NCBI GenBank assembly: GCA_964507325.1
Contig: CAZDQL010000027.1
Span: forward strand, 1 to 64,000
Length of the DNA stretch: 64,000 nt
Direction of reading: 5' to 3'
Source: CAZDQL01 sp964507325
Lineage (GTDB): Bacteria; Planctomycetota; UBA1135; GCA-002686595
In this document: positions 8,988 through 17,864 of the stretch, in pieces
Layout of the letters: the number at the start of each line of letters is the position of its first letter
Numbering within the stretch: the first letter of the stretch is position 1
Notes under the pieces: generated by a model
Told to the model about the DNA's origin: nothing
Seen by the model: only the letters and a program-made list of their open reading frames with translations
Database searches by the model: none
Program-made: the position numbers and the translations under genes

Positions 8988-9749
8988 TCAGTCCTGCGCC
9001 ACGAGCACCACCCAAGTCCCATTGTGCACGAAGTGCGCCACCATCCCCGGCAGGAGGCTCCCCGTGCGCAGGCGCATCCATCCCATGACGAGCCCTCCCA
9101 CGAAGCGGTGGGGATAGACGAGGTAGCTCCCCTGCAGTCCGTGCATGACGGCGAAGAGCAGGCTCGTCAGGAGCAGGGTGCGCGTGGGAGTGAGCACCCG
9201 CGAGGAGGCCTCCCACAGGACGCCGCGGTCGAAGAACTCCTCCACCAGGGCGGGCAGGATGGCGAACGACAGCAAGAGGAACCAGAGCGGTGGGAGGTCC
9301 AGGTCCACCTCTTGTGCGTCCCCGGAGAGGCCGAGCGCCGCGTACAACCCCTCGACGTAGAGATGGCTGAAGCCGTAGCTCACCAGCCCCAGCGTCGCTC
9401 CGGCCAGCAGCCATCCCGCGGCGCAGCCCCCCCCCAAGCTGGCCCGCAGGCTGCCGGGTCCGACGCAGCGCAGGGCGAGGGCGGCTGCAGGCACCAGCAT
9501 GGCGTAGTAGACCCACTCGCCGGACTTCATGTACTCCTCGAAGTCGAGGAGGATCGCCGGGGTGACGATGGCGACGATCGTCCCCACGAAGACCACCGCG
9601 ATCGCGCGCAGTGCGCCGCTCTCCTCGCGCGTGCGCTGCGCCTCCCGGGCCGAGCGCCGCTCCACCTCGGCGTCGCTGGGGGCCCCGCAGGTGGGACAGA
9701 AGCGCGCCCGTCGTCGCAGCTCGGTGCCGCAGGCGTCGCAGCGGCTCAC
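8988..9749 (-). CDS. CPBP (CAAX-type) intramembrane protease with zinc ribbon
   Basis: The product has 253 residues. It starts with a zinc ribbon (CDACGTEL...CPTCGAP) facing the cytoplasm and then has six or more hydrophobic segments. The CPBP (Abi/Rce1) signature is present: EEFFDRG (EExxxR), then FAVMHG and HFVHNG, which supply the metal- or water-binding residues. The GTG start at 9749 overlaps the upstream stop in the sequence GTGA, so the two genes are probably translationally coupled. CPBP proteases can cleave prenylated or other membrane proteins; the substrate here is unknown. Confidence 0.82.
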   Translation of the reverse strand: MSRCDACGTELRRRARFCPTCGAPSDAEVERRSAREAQRTREESGALRAIAVVFVGTIVAIVTPAILLDFEEYMKSGEWVYYAMLVPAAALALRCVGPGSLRASLGGGCAAGWLLAGATLGLVSYGFSHLYVEGLYAALGLSGDAQEVDLDLPPLWFLLLSFAILPALVEEFFDRGVLWEASSRVLTPTRTLLLTSLLFAVMHGLQGSYLVYPHRFVGGLVMGWMRLRTGSLLPGMVAHFVHNGTWVVLVAQD

Positions 9750-10387
9750 CGCGGGGTTCCCCTTGGACGACCCGCGCTTCGCCGCCGTTGGGCGACCTTC
9801 TCGAGGGTGAGAGCGGCGAGGTCGGGGTGCTCCTCGAAGAGGCGCTTGACGCGCGTCGCGGCGGGCAGCATGGCCCACAGTCCGGCGGCGAGTGCCAAGC
9901 GGGTCAGGACCACGGCTTGCAGCAGGATCGCCGACCGATCCCAGGAGAGCATCAGGAGGCCCAGGACCGCGCTGATCGTCACCAGACCGGCACCCAGGCA
10001 CCCCACGATCACGGGGGAGCGCGGCAGGTAGCGCGCGCAGAGGAACATCACCGCCGCGTCCACGGCCGCCATGATGGTGAGGATCTGGGTGATCAACACC
10101 ACTCCCGTCCCCTCCCACCCGCGGGCCGCGAAGCGGTACCACCAGGAGGCGAAGAGCACCAGGAAGAGCAGGAAGGTGACGCCCAGGGCGCGGTAGGTGA
10201 AGCGCAGGGTCCTCACCCGCTTGAGCGAGCGCGTGAGTTCGCGCCGCGTCGCCTGCCGCGCGCGTCGCGAAGCCGCCGTCTCCCCGCGAACGGCGGGGGT
10301 CTCGAGGTCCAGGGGCGCCCCGCAGGAGTCGCAGAAGGCGGCTCCGGGGGGGGTCGCAGCGTCACAGGCAGGGCAGGTGGAGGGCAC
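9746..10387 (-). CDS. Zinc-ribbon multi-pass membrane protein
   Basis: This protein has about 213 residues with an N-terminal zinc ribbon (CPACDAAT...CDSCGAPL) like that of the downstream CAAX protein. A basic segment and four to five hydrophobic helices follow. I chose the GTG at 10387 because a GGGAG lies about 8 bases upstream; an ATG at 10498 would add 37 residues of low-complexity sequence. The shared ribbon and the 4-base overlap suggest that it partners the CAAX protease. No family is recognised. Confidence 0.65.
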   Translation of the reverse strand: MPSTCPACDAATPPGAAFCDSCGAPLDLETPAVRGETAASRRARQATRRELTRSLKRVRTLRFTYRALGVTFLLFLVLFASWWYRFAARGWEGTGVVLITQILTIMAAVDAAVMFLCARYLPRSPVIVGCLGAGLVTISAVLGLLMLSWDRSAILLQAVVLTRLALAAGLWAMLPAATRVKRLFEEHPDLAALTLEKVAQRRRSAGRPRGTPR

Positions 10388-10508
10388 TGGGGACTCCCGG
10401 GTCGATCGCTCGAGGGGGGACTGCGTCCTCCTCGAAGGCTCATTCACTCGATCTGTCGATTGTGCCGCTCCGGAGGCGGGCTCGGTACTGCCCCGCATCC
10501 GGAGCGGC

Positions 10509-11447
10509 CTACAGCCCGATGCGCTTCCCGATCGGATCGATCAGCCACAGCCAGTCGTCGAAGAGGAACTCGAGCCGGATCGCCAACAGCGCGATGCGGC
10601 CCATGACCGTGAATCCGAAGGCGGCACCGAAGGTCACCATCAGGTAGTACATCCCCAGCTTGGCCGTCTTGCCCACCACCCCTTTGTGCTCGAAGGAGAA
10701 GAAGAAGTAGACCAGGCAGGAGAGGACGCCCACCAGGGAGAGGATGTTCAGGAAGGAATCCCAGAAGGCGAAGCTCCCCTCCTGCATCGCGGCGATCGGC
10801 GCCACGCTGTTGCGGATCTGACTCAGGAAGTCGGCGTGCAGGAAGCTGATCAGACGCAGGCCACAGAAGATCCCCACGATGAAGGAGAGGGGCCAGCGCG
10901 CGATCCAACCGCCCGTGGGGGAGAGCCTCCAGAGCAGCATCACCCCCAGGATCAGGGGCACCAGGTAGGCCAAGTTCTGATAGCCATCCACCTCGAGCCC
11001 GGGCATGGCCCAGGCCTTGATCGTCTCCGGCCAGAGGCGCCCCACCAGGTTGGGCACGATCACGTTCCAGAAGCCGACCACCATCCAGTAGGCGGCGGAC
11101 ACCCCCACCACCACCGACTCGGCAAACTTGTAGGCGGGGTTGTCGCGGTAGAGGAAGGAGAAGATCGCCAGGGTGAAGAAGGCCGCAATCCAGATGCCGA
11201 TCGTGCGCGGCAGGCTGCGGCTGAACTCGGTCTGGTCGGGGTTGACCCTCTCGGCGGCGAAGTACTCGCTGGCCTTGACGTTCTCGTATTTGGTCCAGCG
11301 GTGGTACTCGATGGGGTCATCCGCGTTGACCTCCACCGCCTTGACGTAGGCGTTGCCCATCCCGTGCTCGGGGATGACGGCGCGACCGAGGAGGAAGAGG
11401 CCGCCGATCACCATCAGGGCGGTCCAGATGAGCGTCTCGCGTTTCAT
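10509..11447 (-). CDS. Multi-pass membrane protein of the MutL-linked cluster
   Basis: The 312-residue protein has an N-terminal transmembrane helix, a polar stretch (residues about 30-80) that is probably outside, and then six or so helices (for example IGIWIAAFFTLAIFSFLY and LAYLVPLILGVMLLW). It starts inside the stop of the upstream gene (ATGA overlap). I do not recognise the family. Its position as the last of four membrane genes after the MutL-like ATPase suggests it is a subunit of the same complex. Confidence 0.75.
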   Translation of the reverse strand: MKRETLIWTALMVIGGLFLLGRAVIPEHGMGNAYVKAVEVNADDPIEYHRWTKYENVKASEYFAAERVNPDQTEFSRSLPRTIGIWIAAFFTLAIFSFLYRDNPAYKFAESVVVGVSAAYWMVVGFWNVIVPNLVGRLWPETIKAWAMPGLEVDGYQNLAYLVPLILGVMLLWRLSPTGGWIARWPLSFIVGIFCGLRLISFLHADFLSQIRNSVAPIAAMQEGSFAFWDSFLNILSLVGVLSCLVYFFFSFEHKGVVGKTAKLGMYYLMVTFGAAFGFTVMGRIALLAIRLEFLFDDWLWLIDPIGKRIGL

Positions 11448-12307
11448 CGCGTGGCCCCCTTCCTGCGCTCAGAGAAGTACACGATGTTGCCGATGATGAT
11501 CAGGAGGATCATCAGGAGGTGCGCCACCAACTGGGGCCCCATGCGCCGACCTCCCTCCTGGTACTTGCGGTCGGGCTCGTCGCCGCCGTACTTCTCCACC
11601 ACCAGCTTCTCGTACTCCGCCGCGCCCTTGATCGCGGCCAAGAGCCCACTGATCTGATCGGGGATGTAGGGGTACATCAGAGGCGACTGCACCCCGGTGC
11701 ACCCGGAGACGAGCTTGACGTCGTCCGGGTAGGGCGTGACCGCGTACTGCACCCACTCCTTGCTGCCGGGGTAGCCCGCGCTGACGTTGCACACCAGGTC
11801 CATGTCCTGGACGCTCCGCACCCCCGCCATCATCGGGATGTCATCGATCGCCGTGCCGTCCGCGTCGGTGGTGTAGAGCTGGCGGAAGTTGGTGATGATG
11901 ACCTTGATCACCCCCTCGTTGCCGGACTTGTAGCCCAGGTTGACGTAGTCCACCCCGTACTCGAGCTCGGGGAAGTCCTGCTCGACGATCGCCTCGATCG
12001 TGTCGTCGATCATCTGCTGGCCGACCGGCCACAGCGCGAGGAAGTACATCCTCAGCTTCTTCTTGCAGCAGTGCAGGGTGAAGGCGGTCGCCATCGGCTT
12101 CAGCTCCCCCTCACTGGCCGGGTCGTAGTCGAAGGCCAGCAGGACCCTGTCCCCCTCCTCCAACTCCTCGATGGCGTCGAAGGTGGCGCGCGCCAGGCCG
12201 GTGGGCTTCTCGGGGAAGCTGACCTGGGTCAGGATCGGGATGCCCACCGACAGCGCCATGGCCAGGAAGATCCAGCGGCGGTCGAGGTTCCTGAAGAACT
12301 CAAGCAT
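11444..12307 (-). CDS. Bitopic membrane protein with large extracytoplasmic domain
   Basis: This 287-residue protein has one hydrophobic segment at each end (residues about 13-28 and 260-277) and a soluble middle. The middle domain has the regular beta/alpha pattern of a binding fold and includes paired cysteines (TLHCCKKK) plus later single cysteines (LVCNVS, VSGCTG). I recognise no family. It is coupled to the next gene by an ATGA overlap and starts 3 bases after the preceding stop. Confidence 0.72.
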   Translation of the reverse strand: MLEFFRNLDRRWIFLAMALSVGIPILTQVSFPEKPTGLARATFDAIEELEEGDRVLLAFDYDPASEGELKPMATAFTLHCCKKKLRMYFLALWPVGQQMIDDTIEAIVEQDFPELEYGVDYVNLGYKSGNEGVIKVIITNFRQLYTTDADGTAIDDIPMMAGVRSVQDMDLVCNVSAGYPGSKEWVQYAVTPYPDDVKLVSGCTGVQSPLMYPYIPDQISGLLAAIKGAAEYEKLVVEKYGGDEPDRKYQEGGRRMGPQLVAHLLMILLIIIGNIVYFSERRKGATR

Positions 12308-12310
12308 GGC

Positions 12311-13009
12311 TCAATCCTCCCCCGATCCGAGGTAGGACCGGTCGATGCCCAACAGGATCTTCAGCGACACCGAGGCGATCCCGAGCGCGATGCCGATCAT
12401 GATCGCCCGGTTCCCGGCGGTGTTGATGACCTGCATGATGTGCACGCTCAGGTTCTCCAGCTTCAGACCGGAGAGCCAATCGGGGAACCAGGAGGTCAGG
12501 AGCACGCCGGCGAAGGTGCGCCCCAGCAGGATGACGAAGGCCGTGCCCAGCAGCAGCAGCGCCTCCACGTTCTTGGCCCGGAAGGCGCGGAAGGCCGCCG
12601 AAGCCACGTAGAAGGCGAGCATCGAGAACATCGTCGCCGTCAGGGGCTTGAAGGCGTACTCGTACCCCCACCAGAAGGCGCCGCCGGTCTCGTTGTAGCG
12701 TCCGGACCAGGCGTACTCGGGGTACTTGTCCGCGGGGGGCACGCCCAGCTTGAGGAGCCCCACCGTGAGCATGGCCGTGAAGGCCACCAGGGTGACCATC
12801 GAGTAACCCCAGCCCGCCTTCTTGTCGGAGACCTTCTTGAGGTTCGCCTTCAAGAGGTTTCCGCCGCCCAGGACGAAGGCGATCGCGGCCAGGATGTCGA
12901 ACCAAACCGACACGTCTTCGCCCCACGAGTGGGCGAAGGGTAGGAAGTAGGCGACGATGAGCACGAAGCCCGCCACCGACGCGATCAAGAGGGGAATCGT
13001 TCGCTTCAT
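12311..13009 (-). CDS. Multi-pass membrane protein of the MutL-linked cluster
   Basis: The 232-residue protein has about six hydrophobic helices separated by short loops, including a polar aromatic loop (YAWSGRYNETGGAFWWGYEY) that is probably outside the membrane. The ATG at 13009 gives a clean N-terminal membrane segment (IPLLIASVAGFVLIVAYFLPF); the longer frame to 13111 overlaps the upstream gene. The family is not recognised. Tight spacing on both sides places it in the same transcription unit. Confidence 0.72.
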   Translation of the reverse strand: MKRTIPLLIASVAGFVLIVAYFLPFAHSWGEDVSVWFDILAAIAFVLGGGNLLKANLKKVSDKKAGWGYSMVTLVAFTAMLTVGLLKLGVPPADKYPEYAWSGRYNETGGAFWWGYEYAFKPLTATMFSMLAFYVASAAFRAFRAKNVEALLLLGTAFVILLGRTFAGVLLTSWFPDWLSGLKLENLSVHIMQVINTAGNRAIMIGIALGIASVSLKILLGIDRSYLGSGED

Positions 13010-13023
13010 GGCTGTCGTGCTCC

Positions 13024-14523
13024 TCAGGTCAGCATGTACTTGGTGACGTACTCGAGGGCGTCGTCGAAGAAGTCGGAGTCGGTCAGGGAGGCCAGGGTGG
13101 CGATCGCGCAACCGACCACCAGGACCACCGCCACCAGCACCTTCCCCACGTCCTGCCCCTTGAGGCTGCCCAGCTCCTCGGGGGAGCCGGAGAGGTAGGC
13201 GGAGGCGGCGAAGAACTCCTCACCGATCAGGGTGTAGTCGCAGGCCGCCACGAAGAAGGGCAGCTGGGCCGGCATGGCGGTACCCGCCACCTGGATGGCG
13301 CCGATCGAGTTGCCGGTCTCGGCCAGGATCAGGGACTCGGCGTAGAAGGCCCCCATGTAGAAGCAGGCCGCTGGCTTCTCGCGCACCATCATCCCCGAGA
13401 GGTAGGCCACGTAGCCGAACTGCTCGTCGGTGACGTAGTAGATCAGGTCCTCGTTGTAGGCGTCGGGGCGCCCCGCCGCGAGGAAGGAGGCCTGCACCGC
13501 CTCGCGCGCGGTGGTCATCACCAGGGCGCGGCTGGTGGGCACCTCCACCTTGGCGTCGAACTCGGCGGCCGTCTTCGAGACTCGCGAGAGGATCGAGATC
13601 CCCGCGATCGTCTGGATGTCGTTCATGTCCTGGTTGCCGGGCACGAACAGGATCGGGCGCCCCATCTCGGTGGCGCGCCCCACCGCCTCGTCCACCGCCT
13701 CGAGGCCGGCGATCTTGCGGATCTGCAGCTCCCGTCCCCCGCGCGCCTGGAAGATGAAATAGACCACCGAGAGGCAGATCAGGAGCGTCACCACCATGAA
13801 CCAGCCGCGGCTCCAGTCGAAGAGGCTGGCGGTCTTCCAGCGCAAGGTGGCGAAGGCGTCGCGGCCGGGGGAGACCGCCTCGGGGAGCTCCGCCGGCGGG
13901 GAGCGCTCACCGCTCTCCGAGAGGGCCGTGACGCGGTAGCGGTAGGTCCGTTCAGGGTCGATGCGCACGCTCGCCAGGGCTGACGCGATCCCCGCGGCGG
14001 TGACCACCTTGGGTGGCTTCCCCTGCACGGTCGTCGGATCGATGTGCTCGCACTTCTCCTGGTAGGTGGTCCCGCGCGCCGCCTCGAGCGCGGCCTGCGC
14101 CTCGGCGGTGTGGTGCGCGCCCGCCAGCTCGAAGGCGTCGGCGGTCCCGCTGAACTCTTCGGGGGTGAGGGCCCCGTCGCCGTCCCCGTCGAGGGTGGCA
14201 AAGTCGCGCTCGGCGCGCTCCAGGGCCTCGAGGTCGCGGTAGGCGATCTCGCTCAACACGTCGTCGTAGCGGCTGGTGACCTCCGAGACGACGGCCAGGG
14301 TCTGGAACTGGCCGTCGGGGCCGTCCGCTCGCTCGATCTCGTAGCGGAAGACGCTCTTGGCCTCATCGCGATCCCAGCGCAGGCGCACCTCGACGCGCGC
14401 GAAGCCGGAGCGATCCTTGAGGCGCAGGTTGGCCGGCGCCGCGGGCGCCTGGGCCTCCGCCCCGGGGATGACGACCGCCGCCGCCACCAGACCGAAGAGC
14501 GAGTGCAGTATCCGTGTCTTCAT
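13024..14523 (-). CDS. DUF6754-like membrane protein with Fn3-like and EF-hand segments
   Basis: This 499-residue protein has a signal peptide (to about PGAEAQ), then a fibronectin-type-III-like domain (residues about 27-250). That domain is interrupted by an EF-hand-like loop, DGDGDGALTPEEF. A membrane helix at about 270 (WFMVVTLLICLSVVYFIF) leads to a cytoplasmic alpha/beta domain of the kind I associate with DUF6754, ending in a second helix near the C-terminus. It sits between the barrel-sandwich protein and three further membrane proteins, so it is probably a structural subunit. The DUF name is from memory. Confidence 0.7.
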   Translation of the reverse strand: MKTRILHSLFGLVAAAVVIPGAEAQAPAAPANLRLKDRSGFARVEVRLRWDRDEAKSVFRYEIERADGPDGQFQTLAVVSEVTSRYDDVLSEIAYRDLEALERAERDFATLDGDGDGALTPEEFSGTADAFELAGAHHTAEAQAALEAARGTTYQEKCEHIDPTTVQGKPPKVVTAAGIASALASVRIDPERTYRYRVTALSESGERSPPAELPEAVSPGRDAFATLRWKTASLFDWSRGWFMVVTLLICLSVVYFIFQARGGRELQIRKIAGLEAVDEAVGRATEMGRPILFVPGNQDMNDIQTIAGISILSRVSKTAAEFDAKVEVPTSRALVMTTAREAVQASFLAAGRPDAYNEDLIYYVTDEQFGYVAYLSGMMVREKPAACFYMGAFYAESLILAETGNSIGAIQVAGTAMPAQLPFFVAACDYTLIGEEFFAASAYLSGSPEELGSLKGQDVGKVLVAVVLVVGCAIATLASLTDSDFFDDALEYVTKYMLT

Positions 14524-14525
14524 GC

Positions 14526-15653
14526 TTACTCCTCGATCAGCTCCACGTTGGCCCGCGGAATGACGACCCGTTCGCCGGAGGGGAATTGCGCCTCCAGGAC
14601 GCGCGCCTTGGACCCCGACTCCAGGGCTCGTGGTTCGGGGGGCAAGGCGGACACCTCGCCAATACTGCCGAAGTAGGGTTCGCGAATCACGCGGATCGCG
14701 CGACCCACCTCGAGCAGCCCCGCGGCGGCCCCGGAGGCCTGTTCCTCCGGCGCCTCTCCCTCCCCCCAGGGAATCAGGATCTCCGGACGCATCACGCCGG
14801 CGCGGATCTGGGTCGTGCCGTTCACCGACGCCTCGGCCCGCGCTCGGGAGGAGAGGATCTCGAAGGTGCGCTGCGCCATGGCGATCGAGCCGAAGCCCTC
14901 GGTCACGAGCAGGGTCAAGCCGATGCGCTCCGAGCCGGTGATCGCCACCCCCAGGTCGTAACCCAGGATGGCGCGCAGGTCCTGGTCGTCGATGCCGCCC
15001 GCCACCACCGCCGCCGCGCCCACCTCGATCGCCTTGGCGATGGCGCCGTCGTCCATGCGGGCGCCGCCCACGATCACCGCGCCGGCCATCTCGGCGCTGA
15101 TGCGATCCGCGGTCAGGTCCTGCTCCGCCGAGTCGCAGGCGAGCACGATTGGGCCGAAGGCCTCGCCGCCGATGCCGAAGATCCCCTGCACGAAGGTCGC
15201 CTGGGACTCGATCACGCAGCCCTCGCCGGGGAGCACCTCGACCACTTCGCCGGCGAGGTAGGCCAGGACGTCGAGGGGCACCGGCGCGCCGCGTATGATC
15301 ACCTGACCCGTCACGGAGGAGATCGTCTCGATCACCCCCTCGGCCTTGGAGGGCAGGTCGCGCTTGAAGAGGCCGAAGATGCCCTTGGTGCGCGCCAGGC
15401 TCTCGCCCTCGGCGACCGCCTCCCCCTCCTGCTTCAGCATGCACTCCCCCACGTCCGCGGGGGGCAGCGACAGGAGGTTGGCGACGTTGATGGGCGTGAT
15501 CTCGCCCTCCATCTGGGCCTGGGCGACCACATCTTCGGCGCCGACGCGCTGGCCCTTCTCGACCAGCACCTCGCCGCGGATCGGCAGCATGCGCCGCGAG
15601 CGACAGAGCATGCCGGGGGTCACCTTCAGGCCGGGGGTGTACGCGTGTGCCAT
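14526..15653 (-). CDS. Barrel-sandwich/KOW-like protein linked to MutL-like ATPase
   Basis: The 375-residue soluble protein lacks a signal or membrane segment. The N-terminal 180 residues contain repeated 'G.V.....G..V..G..L' stretches (GEVLVEKGQRVGAEDVV, GQVIIRGAPV, GEVVEVLPGEG), like the biotinyl/lipoyl-type sandwich of RnfC. The middle is alpha/beta (GAVIVGGARMDDGAIAKA). The last 35 residues look like a KOW/SH3-like barrel. It lies 14 bases after the MutL-like gene. It may be a cytoplasmic partner of the ATPase at the membrane complex; its function is unknown. Confidence 0.65.
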   Translation of the reverse strand: MAHAYTPGLKVTPGMLCRSRRMLPIRGEVLVEKGQRVGAEDVVAQAQMEGEITPINVANLLSLPPADVGECMLKQEGEAVAEGESLARTKGIFGLFKRDLPSKAEGVIETISSVTGQVIIRGAPVPLDVLAYLAGEVVEVLPGEGCVIESQATFVQGIFGIGGEAFGPIVLACDSAEQDLTADRISAEMAGAVIVGGARMDDGAIAKAIEVGAAAVVAGGIDDQDLRAILGYDLGVAITGSERIGLTLLVTEGFGSIAMAQRTFEILSSRARAEASVNGTTQIRAGVMRPEILIPWGEGEAPEEQASGAAAGLLEVGRAIRVIREPYFGSIGEVSALPPEPRALESGSKARVLEAQFPSGERVVIPRANVELIEE

Positions 15654-15667
15654 CGCTGCTTCCTCGT

Positions 15668-17497
15668 CTACGCCTCGACGCAGGCGGCCTCTTGGGGGTA
15701 GAGCTGGACCGCCTCGAGCCAGGCAGCCAGCGTCTCGCGGAAGCCCGCCTGTCCCTCGGGGATCTCGAGGGGGCGTCCGCGGGCGTCGAGCAGGATCCCC
15801 ACCGACCCGCCGCGCACCTCGCGCTCCAACGCCTGCCCCGGTCCGGCCCCCAGGTCGAAGCCGCGGGCGGGCTCGAGGCGGATCTGGGCGGTCTCCCCCA
15901 GGGCCAGGGGCAAGAGGCGCAGGTCGCCGCAGCAGAGCTCCCCCGACTCGTCATGCCCTCCACCGCTGAGCCGGAAGGAGAAGCAGGGCTTGCCGGCCTT
16001 CCCCTGCCCCTTGGCCGCCACGCAGACGCCGAGGGGGATCAGGCAGTCGCGCTCGAAGACCTCCATCGCCGCCTGGGGGTGGATCTGCGCCAGGACCCCC
16101 AGGTGCGGCATCATGAAGATGCTGTCCTTGGCGAGCTGGGTGATCCCCTCCGGTTGGAAGGCGTCCACCAGCATCAACGCCGTCTGGTGCATGCGCGGGG
16201 CGTGGGAGAGCACCCCCCCCGAGGCGACGAGCAGGTCGAGGGCCATGTTGTCGACGATCGTCTGGCCGGAAATCTCCTGACTGAAGGTGTCGCCCACGGT
16301 GCGCTGCTGCTGCACGCCGCGCAGGGTGGTGGCGAACTCCTTGTGCTGCTCGTAGGCGAGCCTGAGCGCCTCGCGCGCCACCGCCTGCTCGAAGACCAGG
16401 GCATCCAGGCTCTGGGGGATGGTGGTGGGCCGGATCATCTTGTTCTTGACCCGGTTGCGCAGCTCGCGCTCGTCCATGCCGAAGTGCACCCAGCGCAGGA
16501 TCTTGGGCAGGCTCGCCTCGGCACACACGTTCGAGATCGAGTAGCTCATCCCCAGGTTGGCGCTGACGGTGCGGTTGAAGGTGCCGTCGAAGACGCTGAA
16601 GATGTCGGTGGTGGCGCCGCCGATGTCGACCCCCACCGCGTTCAGGCCGCGCCCCTCGGCGATCGTCTGCAGGATGTTCCCCACCGCGCCGGGGGTGGGC
16701 ATGATCGGCGAGTCGGTCCACGTCATCAGCTTGTCGTAGCCGGGGGCGTGGGCCATGACGTGCTCGAGGAAGAGGTCGTGGATCTTGTCCCGCGCCGGAC
16801 CCAGGTTCTCCGCCTCGAGCACCGGGCGCAGGTTGGGCACGATCGAGAGGTCGACGCTCTCGTCGAAGGTCTCCTCCACCAGCGGTGCCGCGTCCTGGTT
16901 GCCGGCGAAGATCACCGGCATGCGGTAGGCACCGCCGAAGCGCGGCTGCGGGCGGGCGGGGGCGATCAGCTCGGCGATCTCGAGCACGTGGGTGGTGGTG
17001 CCCCCGTCGGTGCCCCCCGAGACGAGGATCATGTCGGGGCGCAGCTCGCGGATGCGCTGGATCTTCTCGTGGGCCTTGCGCTTGTCGTTGGAGGCCAGGA
17101 CGTCCATGACGATGGCGCCCGCGCCCAGGGCCGCGCGCTTGGCGCTGGCGGCGGTCATCTGGGCCACCACCCCGGCCACCATCATCTGCAGGCCGCCCCC
17201 GGCGCTCGAGGTGGAGATGTAGAGGTCGCACCCCGCCTCGCCGTCGGCGGGCTGGATCAGCCTGCCCTCGTCGTCGAAGAAGCGCCGACCCGCCAGCTCG
17301 CCCACCTCGGTGACCGAGTTGACCACTCCGATCGTCACGTCGGCGAAGGGCTCCTCGACGGTGGTGGGCGCCTCGCCACGGTGGGTCTGCCGGTACTCGC
17401 CGTCGACCTTCTGGATCAGGATCGCCTTGGTGGTGGTGCTGCCGCAATCCGTGGCCAGGATCACGCCTACCTTGTCCAGATCGAGAGGTTCAACCAT
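15668..17497 (-). CDS. MutL-like (glutamate mutase L) ASKHA ATPase
   Basis: The 609-residue protein belongs to the family annotated as glutamate mutase MutL, an actin/Hsp70-fold ATPase. It has the first phosphate motif (LATDCGSTTTKAIL), the second (VGVDIGGATTDIFSV) and the adenosine region. No glutamate mutase subunits (MutS/MutE or GlmES) are encoded here; it stands with membrane proteins instead, so the mutase name is probably misleading. The ATG at 17497 overlaps the stop of the upstream gene by 8 bases. It may act as a chaperone or motor for the cluster's membrane complex. Confidence 0.8.
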   Translation of the reverse strand: MVEPLDLDKVGVILATDCGSTTTKAILIQKVDGEYRQTHRGEAPTTVEEPFADVTIGVVNSVTEVGELAGRRFFDDEGRLIQPADGEAGCDLYISTSSAGGGLQMMVAGVVAQMTAASAKRAALGAGAIVMDVLASNDKRKAHEKIQRIRELRPDMILVSGGTDGGTTTHVLEIAELIAPARPQPRFGGAYRMPVIFAGNQDAAPLVEETFDESVDLSIVPNLRPVLEAENLGPARDKIHDLFLEHVMAHAPGYDKLMTWTDSPIMPTPGAVGNILQTIAEGRGLNAVGVDIGGATTDIFSVFDGTFNRTVSANLGMSYSISNVCAEASLPKILRWVHFGMDERELRNRVKNKMIRPTTIPQSLDALVFEQAVAREALRLAYEQHKEFATTLRGVQQQRTVGDTFSQEISGQTIVDNMALDLLVASGGVLSHAPRMHQTALMLVDAFQPEGITQLAKDSIFMMPHLGVLAQIHPQAAMEVFERDCLIPLGVCVAAKGQGKAGKPCFSFRLSGGGHDESGELCCGDLRLLPLALGETAQIRLEPARGFDLGAGPGQALEREVRGGSVGILLDARGRPLEIPEGQAGFRETLAAWLEAVQLYPQEAACVEA

Positions 17498-17864
17498 TCC
17501 GATTCGTTTGCTCGGGTTCCTTCTCTGAGCTGTCGCCGCCATCCAACTCCTCCAGGCGGCGGCAGATGTAGTCGACGGCGCCACGCTTCTCGAGGAAGCC
17601 GGCGAAGACGCGGTACCCCCCCGTGGGGAGCAGGACCGCCACGAAGGGTTGGAAGAAGTGCATCACCTGGGCCCCCACGTAGTTGAGGGGGCGGCTGATC
17701 TCGAGGAAGAGCAGGGTCGGGGTCACCAGCCGCCGCCGGGCGATCTCGCGGCAGATCTTCTCCACCACCGCTCGCTCCTCGTCGCTGGGGGTGACCTCCC
17801 CGGGGGGATCGACGGCGAAGGCGTGCTTCAGCTTGCTCCGCAGACCCCCGCCTCCCTCAGGCAC
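17490..17864 (-). CDS. Small hypothetical protein
   Basis: This protein has about 124 residues. The start is the GTG at 17864, with GAGGG about 8 bases upstream, and it overlaps the upstream gene by 37 bases. The N-terminal part is charged (SDEERAVVEKICREIARRR), followed by a hydrophobic amphipathic stretch (NYVGAQVMHFFQPFVAVLLP) and a polar tail. That stretch may be a membrane-associated helix. The frame stays open to 18242, but that extension is a shadow. No family is recognised. Confidence 0.65.
   Translation of the reverse strand: MPEGGGGLRSKLKHAFAVDPPGEVTPSDEERAVVEKICREIARRRLVTPTLLFLEISRPLNYVGAQVMHFFQPFVAVLLPTGGYRVFAGFLEKRGAVDYICRRLEELDGGDSSEKEPEQTNRNG

Noticed and set aside
6757..9516. 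A 919-codon open frame that joins the metalloprotease to an upstream region.
   Set aside because: The extra 245 codons lie antisense or out of frame to the CAAX gene and lack protein-like composition; a good signal peptide starts at 8781.
15668..17497. Glutamate mutase operon.
   Set aside because: The MutL-like ATPase is present, but no cobalamin-binding or catalytic mutase subunit is nearby.
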